A stretch of DNA of 64,000 bases from positions 16,406 to 80,405 of the forward strand of contig JAIQFH010000034.1 in NCBI GenBank assembly GCA_020073385.1. The letters run 5' to 3'. The DNA is from Terriglobia bacterium (GTDB lineage: Bacteria > Acidobacteriota > Terriglobia > Terriglobales > Acidobacteriaceae). Below the pieces are notes generated by a model. It was not told where the DNA came from and did no database searches. It saw nothing but the letters and a program-made list of their open reading frames with translations. The translations under genes were made by a program, and so were the position numbers. This document shows, piece after piece, positions 1 through 7,150 of the stretch. Within the stretch, counting starts at the first letter, position 1, and each line of letters opens with the position of its first letter.

Positions 1-308
1 TCGAGCCCATCATGAACGTTGAGATCACGGTACCTGACGACTTCGCGGGATCGATCATGGGCGATCTCAACAGCCGCCGCGGACGCATTCAGGGCATGGA
101 CAATAAGGCGGGCAACACGATCGTGAAGGCTGAAGTTCCCATGGCCGAGATGCTGACCTACGGCGTCGAGCTGACTTCCATGACGCAAGGCCGTGGCAGC
201 TTCAACATGGAAATGCACCATTACGACGTCGTGCCCGGCCAGCTGCAGGAGAAGATCATCGAAAAGGCCAAGTCCGAGCGCGGCGAGGTGAAGGAAGAAG
301 AGGAATAG
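1..308 (+). CDS. fusA: Elongation factor G, C-terminal part (5' end outside window)
   Basis: The reading frame is open from the left edge (first full codon at base 3: E-P-I-M-N-V-E) and stops at 306-308, so only about the last 101 residues are present. They match EF-G domains IV/V: the LEPIM-type strand, the GDLNSRRGRIQGM motif and the MTQGRGSFNMEMHHYDVVP motif that ends EF-G. EF-G is the GTPase that translocates tRNA-mRNA on the ribosome. The acidic tail (EVKEEEE) is unremarkable. The residues around AEMLTYGVELTSMTQGRG are also seen in EF-G2-type paralogues, so whether this is the canonical fusA or a second EF-G cannot be decided from this fragment. Confidence 0.93.
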   Translation, partial: EPIMNVEITVPDDFAGSIMGDLNSRRGRIQGMDNKAGNTIVKAEVPMAEMLTYGVELTSMTQGRGSFNMEMHHYDVVPGQLQEKIIEKAKSERGEVKEEEE

Positions 309-339
309 AAGGTCGATCTTCGATCACAACCCCGGTTAT

Positions 340-402
340 TGTCATGCTGAGCGAAGCCGGAGTGCAGCGAAGCGGAACTCCGACGGAGTCGAAGCATCCC
401 TA
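340..402. repeat. Dispersed repeat, family A (TGTCATGCTGAG)
   Basis: Begins TGTCATGCTGAGCGAAGCC and continues with internally palindromic GAAGCGGAACTCCGACGGAGTCGAAGC. The same opening is seen at 7012 and 56431. It lies between the convergent 3' ends of the EF-G gene and the next gene. Confidence 0.7.
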
Positions 403-483
403 CCCCGTGGCAAGTGTCGCAGACGTGACAAGAAATAGGGAGTAAGCGATCGATGCCTACTCCTTAATGCCGATGCGCAGTGC

Positions 484-1161
484 TCACTCCACAATAAACA
501 ACTCCAGCCGAACTCCTGGATACCGCAGGCTATAGAGCCAATACTCGTCGTCGACGTAGTCGATGTAGTAGTCATCATCGTCATACGCCCAATCTGCCGG
601 CCAAGACTCCACCAGCGCGAATACATATCCGCCGTAAGTGAACTGCGGCCTGCCGTCGTACACCTGCACGCGCCCTGGCGCAAAGTGGTGCTCGTGTCCG
701 AAATGCGCATGGAAGTCGTTATCTGGGATCCGCCGCTGATTCCCGCCATGCCCTTCCGTCCGGCCTTGTACCTGCCCTTGCGGCCGAGCCTGCTCATGGC
801 GTTCCTGCGGTCTTTCAGTGTTCGGCCGCTCTTGCGGTTGCTGCGTCCGCCGGTCGTTCTCACGCGCCTGTGGATGCCGATCTCCACTCTGCGGTTCCTG
901 GTTTTGCCGGCCCTCGCTCTGCGGAGTCATCTCCCGCCGGTCTCCACTTTGCGGTTGCTGATTGTGCCGATCATCACTGCGACGATCTTCGGGCCGCTGT
1001 TCTTGCGGCCGCGTCTGCTCCTGCCGATTCTGCGGCTGCGCACTCTCCTGCTTATCATTTTTGTGCTCGTCTTGCTTGTGCTCATCCTGCGCGACGGCCA
1101 TCCCCGCCGCTCCCAAAAGCAACGAAGCGCAAATCCCAACCACGACTGAAAGTCTTTTCAT
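484..1161 (-). CDS. Secreted Q/R/E-rich low-complexity protein, unknown function
   Basis: 225 aa. Residues 1-24 form a signal peptide (MKRLS, hydrophobic stretch, cleavage after AVA-Q). Residues 25-150 are a low-complexity, charged region rich in Gln, Arg, Glu and His with loose repeats of QPQSGDR-type units. Residues 155-225 form a compact C-terminal domain with aromatic and acidic clusters (FAPGRVQVYDGRPQFTYGGY, then an Asp/Tyr-rich stretch) ending in LELFIVE. Such a small C-terminal domain behind a disordered linker is common in exported proteins of Acidobacteria, but I do not recognise a function. The coding assignment rests on the signal peptide and the ordered C-terminus. Confidence 0.75.
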   Translation of the reverse strand: MKRLSVVVGICASLLLGAAGMAVAQDEHKQDEHKNDKQESAQPQNRQEQTRPQEQRPEDRRSDDRHNQQPQSGDRREMTPQSEGRQNQEPQSGDRHPQARENDRRTQQPQERPNTERPQERHEQARPQGQVQGRTEGHGGNQRRIPDNDFHAHFGHEHHFAPGRVQVYDGRPQFTYGGYVFALVESWPADWAYDDDDYYIDYVDDEYWLYSLRYPGVRLELFIVE

Positions 1162-1493
1162 AGGATCCTCACTCGCGAAACTCGCGAACGTCGATTTTCG
1201 AAAGCCCTGCTCACGCGAGAAAGAACTCGTATGACAGGCATAATCCAGATGCGAGGTCGAACCTTAACTGTTGCCGCGAGGGAATGTGCGTGAGCTGGCG
1301 AATACAGGATTGCCACGGCACTTTTCCAGCTTTCCCTTGAGGGCACAGACTGTTCTCCAAAAAGCTTCTCCAGAGTTGGGGCTGCGGTGAAGCCCTCGTC
1401 GAAGGCCGACTGTCAGTGGAAACCAACTGAAGCACTGAGGCATAACGCGCCGAGGATGCCGCCAGTTCTATAATTCCGCCCGGGCGGTGCCTC
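1162..1493. other. 332-bp divergent intergenic region without a recognisable gene
   Basis: Separates the secreted protein (minus) from the DUF1152 gene (plus) and must hold both promoters. I see no convincing -35/-10 pair, RNA gene or dispersed repeat here. Confidence 0.5.
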
Positions 1494-2438
1494 ATGGATG
1501 AGTTTCGCTTGCCATCATCGCTGGAGCGCAGCCAGCGTGTGCTCGTGTCGGGTGCGGGAGGAGGGTTTGACGTCTATACCGGGCTCCCAATTTATGAGCG
1601 GCTGCGTTCCCTCGGCAAGCAGGTGTTCCTGGGCAATCTGTCCTTCACCGAACTCGAAGCCACGAACGCAAAAAGACTGGCGCATGCCCTTGTAGCCGTT
1701 GACGCCAACACTTCCGGCGAGGATCTCTATTTCCCAGAGCGGATGCTCGCCGCTTTCCTCTCGCGCCGGGGCGAGAACATCACAATCTATGCATTCGAGA
1801 AATCAGGAGTTGCAGCGATTCGAGAAGGGTACCAGCACCTAGTTGAGTTGCTTGAGGTCGACGCCATTGTCTTGGTGGATGGAGGCACAGACATCCTGAT
1901 GCGAGGCGACGAGGCAAGCTTGGGAACCCCGGCAGAGGACATGATGAGCCTTGCCGCCGTCGCGGGCCTGGATGTTCCAACACGCATTGTGACTTGCGTC
2001 GGATTCGGCATCGATTCCTACCATGGCGTGTGCCACGCGAATTGGCTGGAAAATGTCGCCGCACTGACTGAGGCCGGCGGATTTCTTGGTGCCACTGCCT
2101 TGCTCGAGAAAATGCCCGAAGTCAGGTTGTATGTGGACGCCGTGAAGACCGCTGAGTCGGCAACGCGGCACCGGTCAAGTATAGTGAACGGAAGTATTGT
2201 GTCGGCTATTGAAGGGCGGTTCGGCGACCATCATCGGACCCCAAGGACACAGTCCAGCAAACTCTTCATCAGCCCGCTGATGACCCTGCTCTGGGCATTC
2301 GACCTGCTGGCTGTAGCTCGGCGGAACCTCTATCTGAGCCGACTCGAGCAGACGCGAAGCACTTGGGATGTGTTGCTGGCTATCGAACAGTTTCGGGCCA
2401 CGGTACCCTCGCGGCCAATAGAATCGATCCCCTATTGA
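1494..2438 (+). CDS. DUF1152 family protein
   Basis: 314 aa. The N-terminal segment VLVSGAGGGFDVYTGLPIY carries the glycine-rich GAGGGFD signature of DUF1152 proteins. It is followed by VDGGTDILMRGDE (residues about 128-140) and VGFGIDSYHGVCHANWLENVAALT, also typical of the family. The biochemical role of DUF1152 is not established; the glycine-rich loop suggests nucleotide or phosphate binding, which is inference. The gene stands alone and its 3' end converges on the next minus-strand gene with a 44-bp gap. Confidence 0.85.
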   Translation: MDEFRLPSSLERSQRVLVSGAGGGFDVYTGLPIYERLRSLGKQVFLGNLSFTELEATNAKRLAHALVAVDANTSGEDLYFPERMLAAFLSRRGENITIYAFEKSGVAAIREGYQHLVELLEVDAIVLVDGGTDILMRGDEASLGTPAEDMMSLAAVAGLDVPTRIVTCVGFGIDSYHGVCHANWLENVAALTEAGGFLGATALLEKMPEVRLYVDAVKTAESATRHRSSIVNGSIVSAIEGRFGDHHRTPRTQSSKLFISPLMTLLWAFDLLAVARRNLYLSRLEQTRSTWDVLLAIEQFRATVPSRPIESIPY

Positions 2439-2482
2439 GTCCTGAGTAACTGGGCGCCAAAGATGCCCAGCCGCGTGGCCCT

Positions 2483-2933
2483 CTACGACTTCTCCTTGGG
2501 CGCTTCTTCCTGCGCGGCTACCTTCTTCACTTCCACCGGGCCGCCCTCATCCCAGGCGCTCCATGTTCCCGCCAGCTTATCCTCGGCCAGCTTCAGCGTA
2601 ATCGTGCCGGTCGCCCCATTCGCGTCGAAATCCAGGGTGATATCGTCTCCCTTATGCGAGCCCCCGGTGATGGTGAAATCCCCATGATCGGAGCGGATCA
2701 TCCCCGATCGCGCCTTCCTTCTCCGTGAGCTCGAACTTTACTTGGATGACCTCTTCGGCCCGATTCTTAGCGGTCCCCTCGTAGTGGCCCGTGACCGACC
2801 CTTTCGCCGATGTGTTCTTGCCCTGTTGTGCCGTGGCGACGCACAAGGGCGCCAGAACGAGGCAAAGAACCAGCATCCGCTTTACGATTGCCATTTCACC
2901 AAGCCGCGCGAATTTCTTATGGGATGTTTTCAT
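2483..2933 (-). pseudogene. Small exported protein gene broken by a +1 frameshift in a G4 run
   Basis: Two overlapping minus-strand frames together make one protein. The first (from the ATG at 2933) starts MKTSHKK, has a hydrophobic signal segment (MLVLCLVLAPLCVATAQQ), then GHYEGTAKNRAEEVIQVKFELTEKEGAIG. The second continues MIRSDHGDFTITGGSHKGDDITLDFDANG and ends EEAPKEKS at 2483. Removing one G from the GGGG run (plus-strand CCCC at 2702-2705) joins them as GAIG-MIRSDHGDFTI. The start codon overlaps the stop of the upstream hydrolase gene by 4 nt (ATGA), indicating a coupled operon. The break may be a real mutation or an assembly error. Related small exported proteins occur next to hydrolases, but the function is unknown. 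Confidence 0.75.
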
Positions 2934-3934
2934 TTGGCCTCCTTGGCGACCATCTTGCCCGCTTCGTCTTTCTCGATATATGCCCACGGCACATGTGGAT
3001 CATGTGTGAATACCGTGAGCCATTTCTCGGGAAGTGCCCGGGCATAATACTCCCTTTTGCTCTCGATTGTGTCCAGCGGATACAGATCAAATCCCATCCC
3101 CCAGGTGAGATCAATGTGCGCGGCAGTAGGCATGAGATCAGAAATATAACAAGCCGTTAGCCCACAAGAAGAATCCGGAGGGTGCCCCACTTGTGGCTGG
3201 TTTTGCCAGAAAGCCTGCCCTGAGTGTGCCGAAGGAAGGGGACTTTCGGGGGTACTACGATTTGGGAAGGGCACGGCTTCAGCCGTGCCGTTAGGCATCT
3301 TTTGAATTGGGGCTTTAGCCCCTGAGGGCGACCGCACGATGATCGCCTGCATGTTAGCTGTGTGCCCGCGAAAAGTCTTCACCGAAATCCCCGGCACAAT
3401 TTCCTCACCGCCCTTGAGCAGCGTCATCTGTCCGCTGGCCACCAGCGGATCATAATTCTCCGGAATAAAGCTGATCGCATCTCGCTCGCTAGGCTTGCGC
3501 GCATACTGCCACTCGCCCTCCGGCGCATAGTACTTCGCCCGCGGAAACGTCGGGACGATCTTCCCGTTCTTGTCGCGCACCGTATTCCATCCGCAGTGAT
3601 CGAAGTGCAGGTGCGAATTGATGACGATATCAATATCCTCAGGCGCGACTCCTGCGGCCGAGAGATTCTCCAGCAACTTCGCCGGCTGTCCGTAAAACTT
3701 TTTCATGCGATCCGACAATTTGTTGCCCATCCCGGTCTCAACCAGCACAGTTTGCTTGCCGGTGCGAATCAGCAGAGAGTTGAGTCCCGCTGTGACGTAG
3801 TTTCTTTCGTCAGCCGCGACCTTTCTCGACCACATCACCTTCGGAATTACGCCAAAGAACGCTCCGCCATCCAGCGGATAGGTCCCATCCGAAAAAACGC
3901 TAAGTTCAAAATTGCCAAGCGTCAGCCGATGCAT
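2930..3934 (-). CDS. MBL-fold metallo-hydrolase with an in-frame repeat insertion
   Basis: 334 aa. The metallo-beta-lactamase zinc motif is S-H-L-H-F-D-H at residues 107-113. Further metal positions are H191 in RGHTANM, D266 in ISDLMPTAAHID and H311 in FTHDPH. Residues about 203-256 (beginning SGAKAPIQKMPNGTAEAVP) do not look like MBL sequence and are encoded by a dispersed intergenic repeat. Without them the protein would be about 280 aa, the usual length, and IIVRS would join directly to TACYISDL. The insertion lies between the fourth metal-ligand strand and the next, so it may form a surface loop or may inactivate the enzyme. The substrate is unknown; the family includes lactonases and glyoxalase-II-like enzymes. 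Its 3' end overlaps the start of the frameshifted exported-protein gene. Confidence 0.88.
   Translation of the reverse strand: MHRLTLGNFELSVFSDGTYPLDGGAFFGVIPKVMWSRKVAADERNYVTAGLNSLLIRTGKQTVLVETGMGNKLSDRMKKFYGQPAKLLENLSAAGVAPEDIDIVINSHLHFDHCGWNTVRDKNGKIVPTFPRAKYYAPEGEWQYARKPSERDAISFIPENYDPLVASGQMTLLKGGEEIVPGISVKTFRGHTANMQAIIVRSPSGAKAPIQKMPNGTAEAVPFPNRSTPESPLPSAHSGQAFWQNQPQVGHPPDSSCGLTACYISDLMPTAAHIDLTWGMGFDLYPLDTIESKREYYARALPEKWLTVFTHDPHVPWAYIEKDEAGKMVAKEAK
3167..3328. repeat. Composite dispersed repeat inserted inside the MBL gene (family C plus others)
   Basis: About 162 bp (54 codons). The block 3265-3326 is family C: GGCACGGCTTCAGCCGTGCC, a spacer, then GGGGCTTTAGCCCCTGAGG. The same two-hairpin unit is found at 63116-63178 and 63705-63768 in non-coding DNA. 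Upstream, CCCTGAGTGTGCCGAAGGAA resembles the repeat at 62659. The length is a multiple of three and the frame has no stop, so the host gene stays open. Confidence 0.82.
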
Positions 3935-4504
3935 GGCTTCAGTGTGCCACAGCGACGTGCTGCCACCGAAAGTCCGGCTCGCCTTAAAGGTGTTGTCATT
4001 CCGACCGCGAAGCGGAGGAATCTTCTTCTTGCCGGCATCGAGCGCACTGCCGCCGCCGACAGATTCCTCACGGCAAAGGACGCCGTTTGGAATGACAAAG
4101 GCCGGGTGATTACCTTCCGGTTAATAGAAATCCACAGCCCAACCTCGTCTCGTTGTGACATCTGACCTTGCGCTCCACAGAGCCGTTCTGTCATCGTAGG
4201 CATCGGCGACGCCGTGCTTGCTTTGAGACCGGAGAGAAGTCGCCAAGCTAAGTCTTTGTCGCTCAAGATTTTACCCCTAAGCCATTGAGCGCCAAGATTT
4301 TAATCCGCAAATCCCGCCAACTCGATGATTCCAAAGATCCAGGGGGAGGGGGGTGGGGATGCTGAGAAGTAAACTTTCCATGTCGAACAACAACCCAACT
4401 TTCTTCTCACCAGAAACCCTCGCCTCGTCGCTCCGGTCCAACCTGAATCCCTCGTTCATCTAATAAGTATCAGTTGATTACTGGCAGGAAGAACGGAGCA
4501 AGCC
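3935..4504. other. 570-bp divergent intergenic region
   Basis: Lies between the MBL gene (minus) and the pirin gene (plus). It holds one family B repeat (3993-4098); the rest has no recognisable gene or RNA. The open frames on both strands have no domain content or start context, so I leave them out. Confidence 0.5.
3993..4098. repeat. Dispersed repeat, family B (TTGTCATTCCGA...)
   Basis: Starts TTGTCATTCCGACCGCGAAG and ends in the inverted form GGAATGACAA, with CAGATTCCTCACGGCAAAGG in between. The termini are inverted repeats. Related copies are at 31906, 33730 and 45089. Confidence 0.85.
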
Positions 4505-5203
4505 ATGATTCAGATTCGCCCCAGCGCCGAACGTGGTGGAGGAAACCACGGTTGGCTCGACACCAAACACACTTTCAGCTTCGCCGATTATTGGGATCCC
4601 AAGTGGATGGGATTCCGCTCGCTGCGCGTCATTAACGAAGACCACGTCGCGCCCAACACGGGATTTCCCACGCATCCGCATCGCGACATGGAAATCATCA
4701 CCTACGTTCTTGAAGGCAAGCTCGAACACAAAGACAGCCTCGGAACCGGATCGGTGATCCTTCCCGGCGATGGACAGCGCATGACCGCAGGCAGCGGTAT
4801 TCGCCACAGCGAGTTCAATCCCTCGACCACCGAGCCCGTACATCTTCTGCAGATCTGGATTCAGCCGGAGAAAGCAGCGCTGCCGCCGAGCTACGAGCAG
4901 AAGACTTTTCCCGAAGCTGAAAAGCGCGGCAAGCTTCGCCTGATCGCGTCGCGCAGTGCGAACGATGGATCGGTCAAGATCAATCAGGATGCGAAGCTCT
5001 ATGTCTCCCTGCTGAAGCCCGGAGAAGAAGTCACACACGAGTTCGACGCGGGTCGCTACGGTTGGCTGCAAGTCGCGCGCGGCGCAGTAGAACTGAACGG
5101 AAAGAAACTCAATCAAGGCGATGGAGCCGCTATCAGCGACGAGAAGCATCTGAACATCAAAGGCACGGAAGACGCCGAAGTCTTGCTATTCGACCTGGCT
5201 TAA
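4505..5203 (+). CDS. Pirin family protein (YhhW/quercetin 2,3-dioxygenase-like)
   Basis: 232 aa bicupin. The N-terminal cupin has the pirin signature: HTFSFADYWDPKWMGFRSLRVINEDHV, then FPTHPHRDMEIITYVLEGKLEHKDS and GSGIRHSEFNPS, with the metal-binding H-P-H, Glu and His positions visible. Pirin-family enzymes include YhhW, which cleaves quercetin in vitro; the physiological substrate is usually unknown. The ATG at 4505 is preceded by GGAGCAAGCC. The gene is monocistronic, followed by a family E repeat and the convergent rsmI gene. Confidence 0.92.
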   Translation: MIQIRPSAERGGGNHGWLDTKHTFSFADYWDPKWMGFRSLRVINEDHVAPNTGFPTHPHRDMEIITYVLEGKLEHKDSLGTGSVILPGDGQRMTAGSGIRHSEFNPSTTEPVHLLQIWIQPEKAALPPSYEQKTFPEAEKRGKLRLIASRSANDGSVKINQDAKLYVSLLKPGEEVTHEFDAGRYGWLQVARGAVELNGKKLNQGDGAAISDEKHLNIKGTEDAEVLLFDLA

Positions 5204-5210
5204 AGGCGTT

Positions 5211-5292
5211 CACCACAGAGGTCACTGAGGAACACAGAGGCTTACCCTGTGAACCTCTGTGCTCCTCCGTGGTGAAAGGTTTTTATGCAGCG
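5211..5292. repeat. Dispersed repeat, family E (CACCACAGAGG...CCGTGGTG)
   Basis: Long imperfect inverted repeat: CACCACAGAGGTCACTGAGG against CCTCTGTGCTCCTCCGTGGTG, continuing AAAGGTTTTTATGCAGCGTC. The same extension appears inverted at 16831. Located at the convergent pirin/rsmI junction. Confidence 0.85.
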
Positions 5293-6159
5293 TCACTTCC
5301 TCCGCTGCATCTCCCGATACGCCTCGCTCTTTGAAACTCCCCTCTCCTTTGCCACTTTCTTCAGCGCGGCCTTCTCGTCGATCTTCTCTTCCGCCATGAT
5401 CTGTTGCACGCGCTCACGAATGCCCTGACGGCCAACCGCGGCCGTCGTCACATCTTGCTCCTCCGCCTTCCCAATCAGCAGCGTGATCTCACCCTTCACC
5501 GTCTCGCGCGCCTTCAGCGTTTGCAGCACCTCACTGGCCCGCCCACGCAGAAATTCTTCGTGGATCTTCGTCACCTCGCGCGCCACCACAACATGTCTCG
5601 TCCCGCCAAGCACATCGACCACATCCTCCAGCGCCTCCACGACCCGATGCGGTGCCTCGTAAAACACCAGCGTCCGCGGAGAACTCTTCACTGTCTCCAG
5701 CATGGTCCGCCGTTCCCCACGCTTCGCCGGCAAGAATCCGCTGAAGCGAAATGAATCCGTAGGCAGCCCGCTCGCCACCAGCGCCGCCAGAAAAGCCGAC
5801 GCCCCCGGCACAGGAACCACTGGCAAGTGATGCCGGATCGCCAGCGTGATCAGCCGGTATCCCGGGTCGGAAATTCCCGGCATCCCTGCGTCGGTCACCA
5901 GCGCGACGCTCGCGCCCTCCTGCATCTCCTTGACCAGCTCCGCCGACTTTGTCATCTCATTGTGCTCGTGATAACTGGTCATGCGGGTCACGATGTTGTA
6001 ATGGTTGAGCAGCTTCTGCGTCTGCCGCGTATCTTCGCACGCAATTACGTCCACTTCCTTCAGCACCCGCAGCGCACGCAGCGTGATGTCATCCAGATTC
6101 CCGATGGGTGTCGCCACCAGATACAACGCCGGTCCCAGGCTGGATTTCACATCGCTCAT
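5293..6159 (-). CDS. rsmI: 16S rRNA (cytidine(1402)-2'-O)-methyltransferase RsmI
   Basis: 288 aa. Tetrapyrrole-methylase-type fold with the RsmI motifs LYLVATPIGNLDDITLRAL (residues about 12-30), VIACEDTRQTQKLLNHY, ALVTDAGMPGISDPGY and FRFSGFLPAKRGERR. RsmI uses SAM to 2'-O-methylate C1402 in the decoding centre of 16S rRNA. The C-terminal 40 residues (RVQQIMAEEKIDEKAALKKVAKERGVSKSEAYREMQ) form the helical domain common in the family. The start ATG at 6159 gives the usual N-terminus. Monocistronic; the divergent gap to the next gene contains a family F repeat. Confidence 0.96.
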   Translation of the reverse strand: MSDVKSSLGPALYLVATPIGNLDDITLRALRVLKEVDVIACEDTRQTQKLLNHYNIVTRMTSYHEHNEMTKSAELVKEMQEGASVALVTDAGMPGISDPGYRLITLAIRHHLPVVPVPGASAFLAALVASGLPTDSFRFSGFLPAKRGERRTMLETVKSSPRTLVFYEAPHRVVEALEDVVDVLGGTRHVVVAREVTKIHEEFLRGRASEVLQTLKARETVKGEITLLIGKAEEQDVTTAAVGRQGIRERVQQIMAEEKIDEKAALKKVAKERGVSKSEAYREMQRRK

Positions 6160-6184
6160 GGCCGGAGTCTAACACCGCTGGGGA

Positions 6185-6262
6185 TTGCAGATTTCAGATT
6201 GGAGATTTCAATTGAAACCCCGCAGATTGCAGGCTGCCGTATCAATCCCAATCTGCAATCTA
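6185..6262. repeat. Dispersed repeat, family F (GCAGATTTCAGATTG)
   Basis: AT-richer repeat with arms GATTGCAGATTTCAGATTGG and CAATCCCAATCTGCAATC. Related copies are at 21386 and 50828. It sits in the divergent rsmI/MmcQ gap. Confidence 0.75.
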
Positions 6263-6324
6263 ATCACCGTAACGTTTCGATCCGCGGGACGTTATGCTGG
6301 CGGAATCTCTAGGAGGCATGAACC

Positions 6325-6657
6325 ATGACCCGAGCAGCCTTCCGCAAACTAGCCCTCTCGCTCCCCGAAACCGAAGAGCGTCAGCACATGAATCATCCCG
6401 ACTTCCGCGTGGCCGGAAAAATCTTCGCCACGCTCGGCTACCCCGACAAAACCCGCGGCGTGGTCAAGCTCTCGCCCGAAGATCAGCACTACTTTTCGAA
6501 GGATTACCCCGACGTATTCATCCCCGTCAAAGGCACCTGGGGACGCCGCGGCGCCACCAGCGTCCAGCTCAAAGCCGCAACGAAGGATGTTCTAGCCAAA
6601 GCGATTCACGCCGCCTGGCGCAACACCGCCCCCAAGCGTCTGCTAAAATCGACGTGA
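6325..6657 (+). CDS. MmcQ/YjbR family protein
   Basis: 110 aa, normal length for the family. Starts MTRAAFRKLALSLPETEERQHMNHPDFRVAGKIFATLG, the typical YjbR/MmcQ N-terminus; the conserved K-L-S/P-E-DQ pattern follows (VVKLSPEDQ). The fold resembles a double-wing DNA-binding domain but no specific target is known. The ATG is preceded by CTAGGAGGCATGAACC, giving a GGAGG ribosome site slightly far from the start. The FmdB-type gene follows after 34 bp in the same direction. Confidence 0.85.
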   Translation: MTRAAFRKLALSLPETEERQHMNHPDFRVAGKIFATLGYPDKTRGVVKLSPEDQHYFSKDYPDVFIPVKGTWGRRGATSVQLKAATKDVLAKAIHAAWRNTAPKRLLKST

Positions 6658-6691
6658 AACAAAGTTGTCCCACGCAACCGTCTCACATCAC

Positions 6692-7000
6692 ATGCCACTT
6701 TACGAATATCAGTGCAAGAAGTGCGGCCATCGCTTCGAAAAAATCCAGAAGTTCTCCGACAAGATGGTCAAGAAGTGCCCTGACTGCGGCGGCCCCGTCG
6801 AACAGATGATTTCGGCTCCGGCAGTGCAGTTTAAGGGATCTGGCTGGTACGTCACCGACTACGCCAAAAAGTCGCACGCCCCATCTTCAGATTCGGGCAG
6901 CAAGGACTCGAAGGATTCGAAGGAAACAAAGAAGGAAGACAAGAAGCCGGAGAGTTCCTCAAAAGAGAGCAGCACCAAGAAAGCCGACAAGCACAAGTAA
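6692..7000 (+). CDS. FmdB family zinc-ribbon protein
   Basis: 102 aa from the ATG at 6692. MPLYEYQCKKCGHRFEKIQ is the canonical FmdB-type start. C8/C11 and C29/C32 (CPDCGGPVEQMIS) form the zinc ribbon, followed by FKGSGWYVTDY. The last 40 residues are a low-complexity Ser/Lys/Asp/Glu tail. FmdB-type proteins are putative regulators of unknown target. An upstream TTG would add nine residues without conservation, so I prefer the ATG. Confidence 0.92.
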   Translation: MPLYEYQCKKCGHRFEKIQKFSDKMVKKCPDCGGPVEQMISAPAVQFKGSGWYVTDYAKKSHAPSSDSGSKDSKDSKETKKEDKKPESSSKESSTKKADKHK

Positions 7001-7011
7001 AACTTTTCGTC

Positions 7012-7120
7012 TGTCATCCTGAGGACCGCGTATTTTGCGGGCCGAAGGACCTGTGCAACCGCTGGCAGCGCATTGGACTCAAGCCAAGTGCACAGATCCT
7101 TCGCTGCGCTCAGGATGACA
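7012..7120. repeat. Dispersed repeat, family A (TGTCATCCTGAGG...CTCAGGATGACA)
   Basis: Perfect terminal inverted repeat TGTCATCCTGAG/CTCAGGATGACA enclosing about 85 bp with GCGTATTTTGCGGGCCGAAGG and AGATCCTTCGCTGCG. It lies between two convergent genes. Related copies are at 56431 and, partly, 340. Confidence 0.9.
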
Positions 7121-7150
7121 ATGAGTAGGAATTTGAGTACTGACTTGTTC

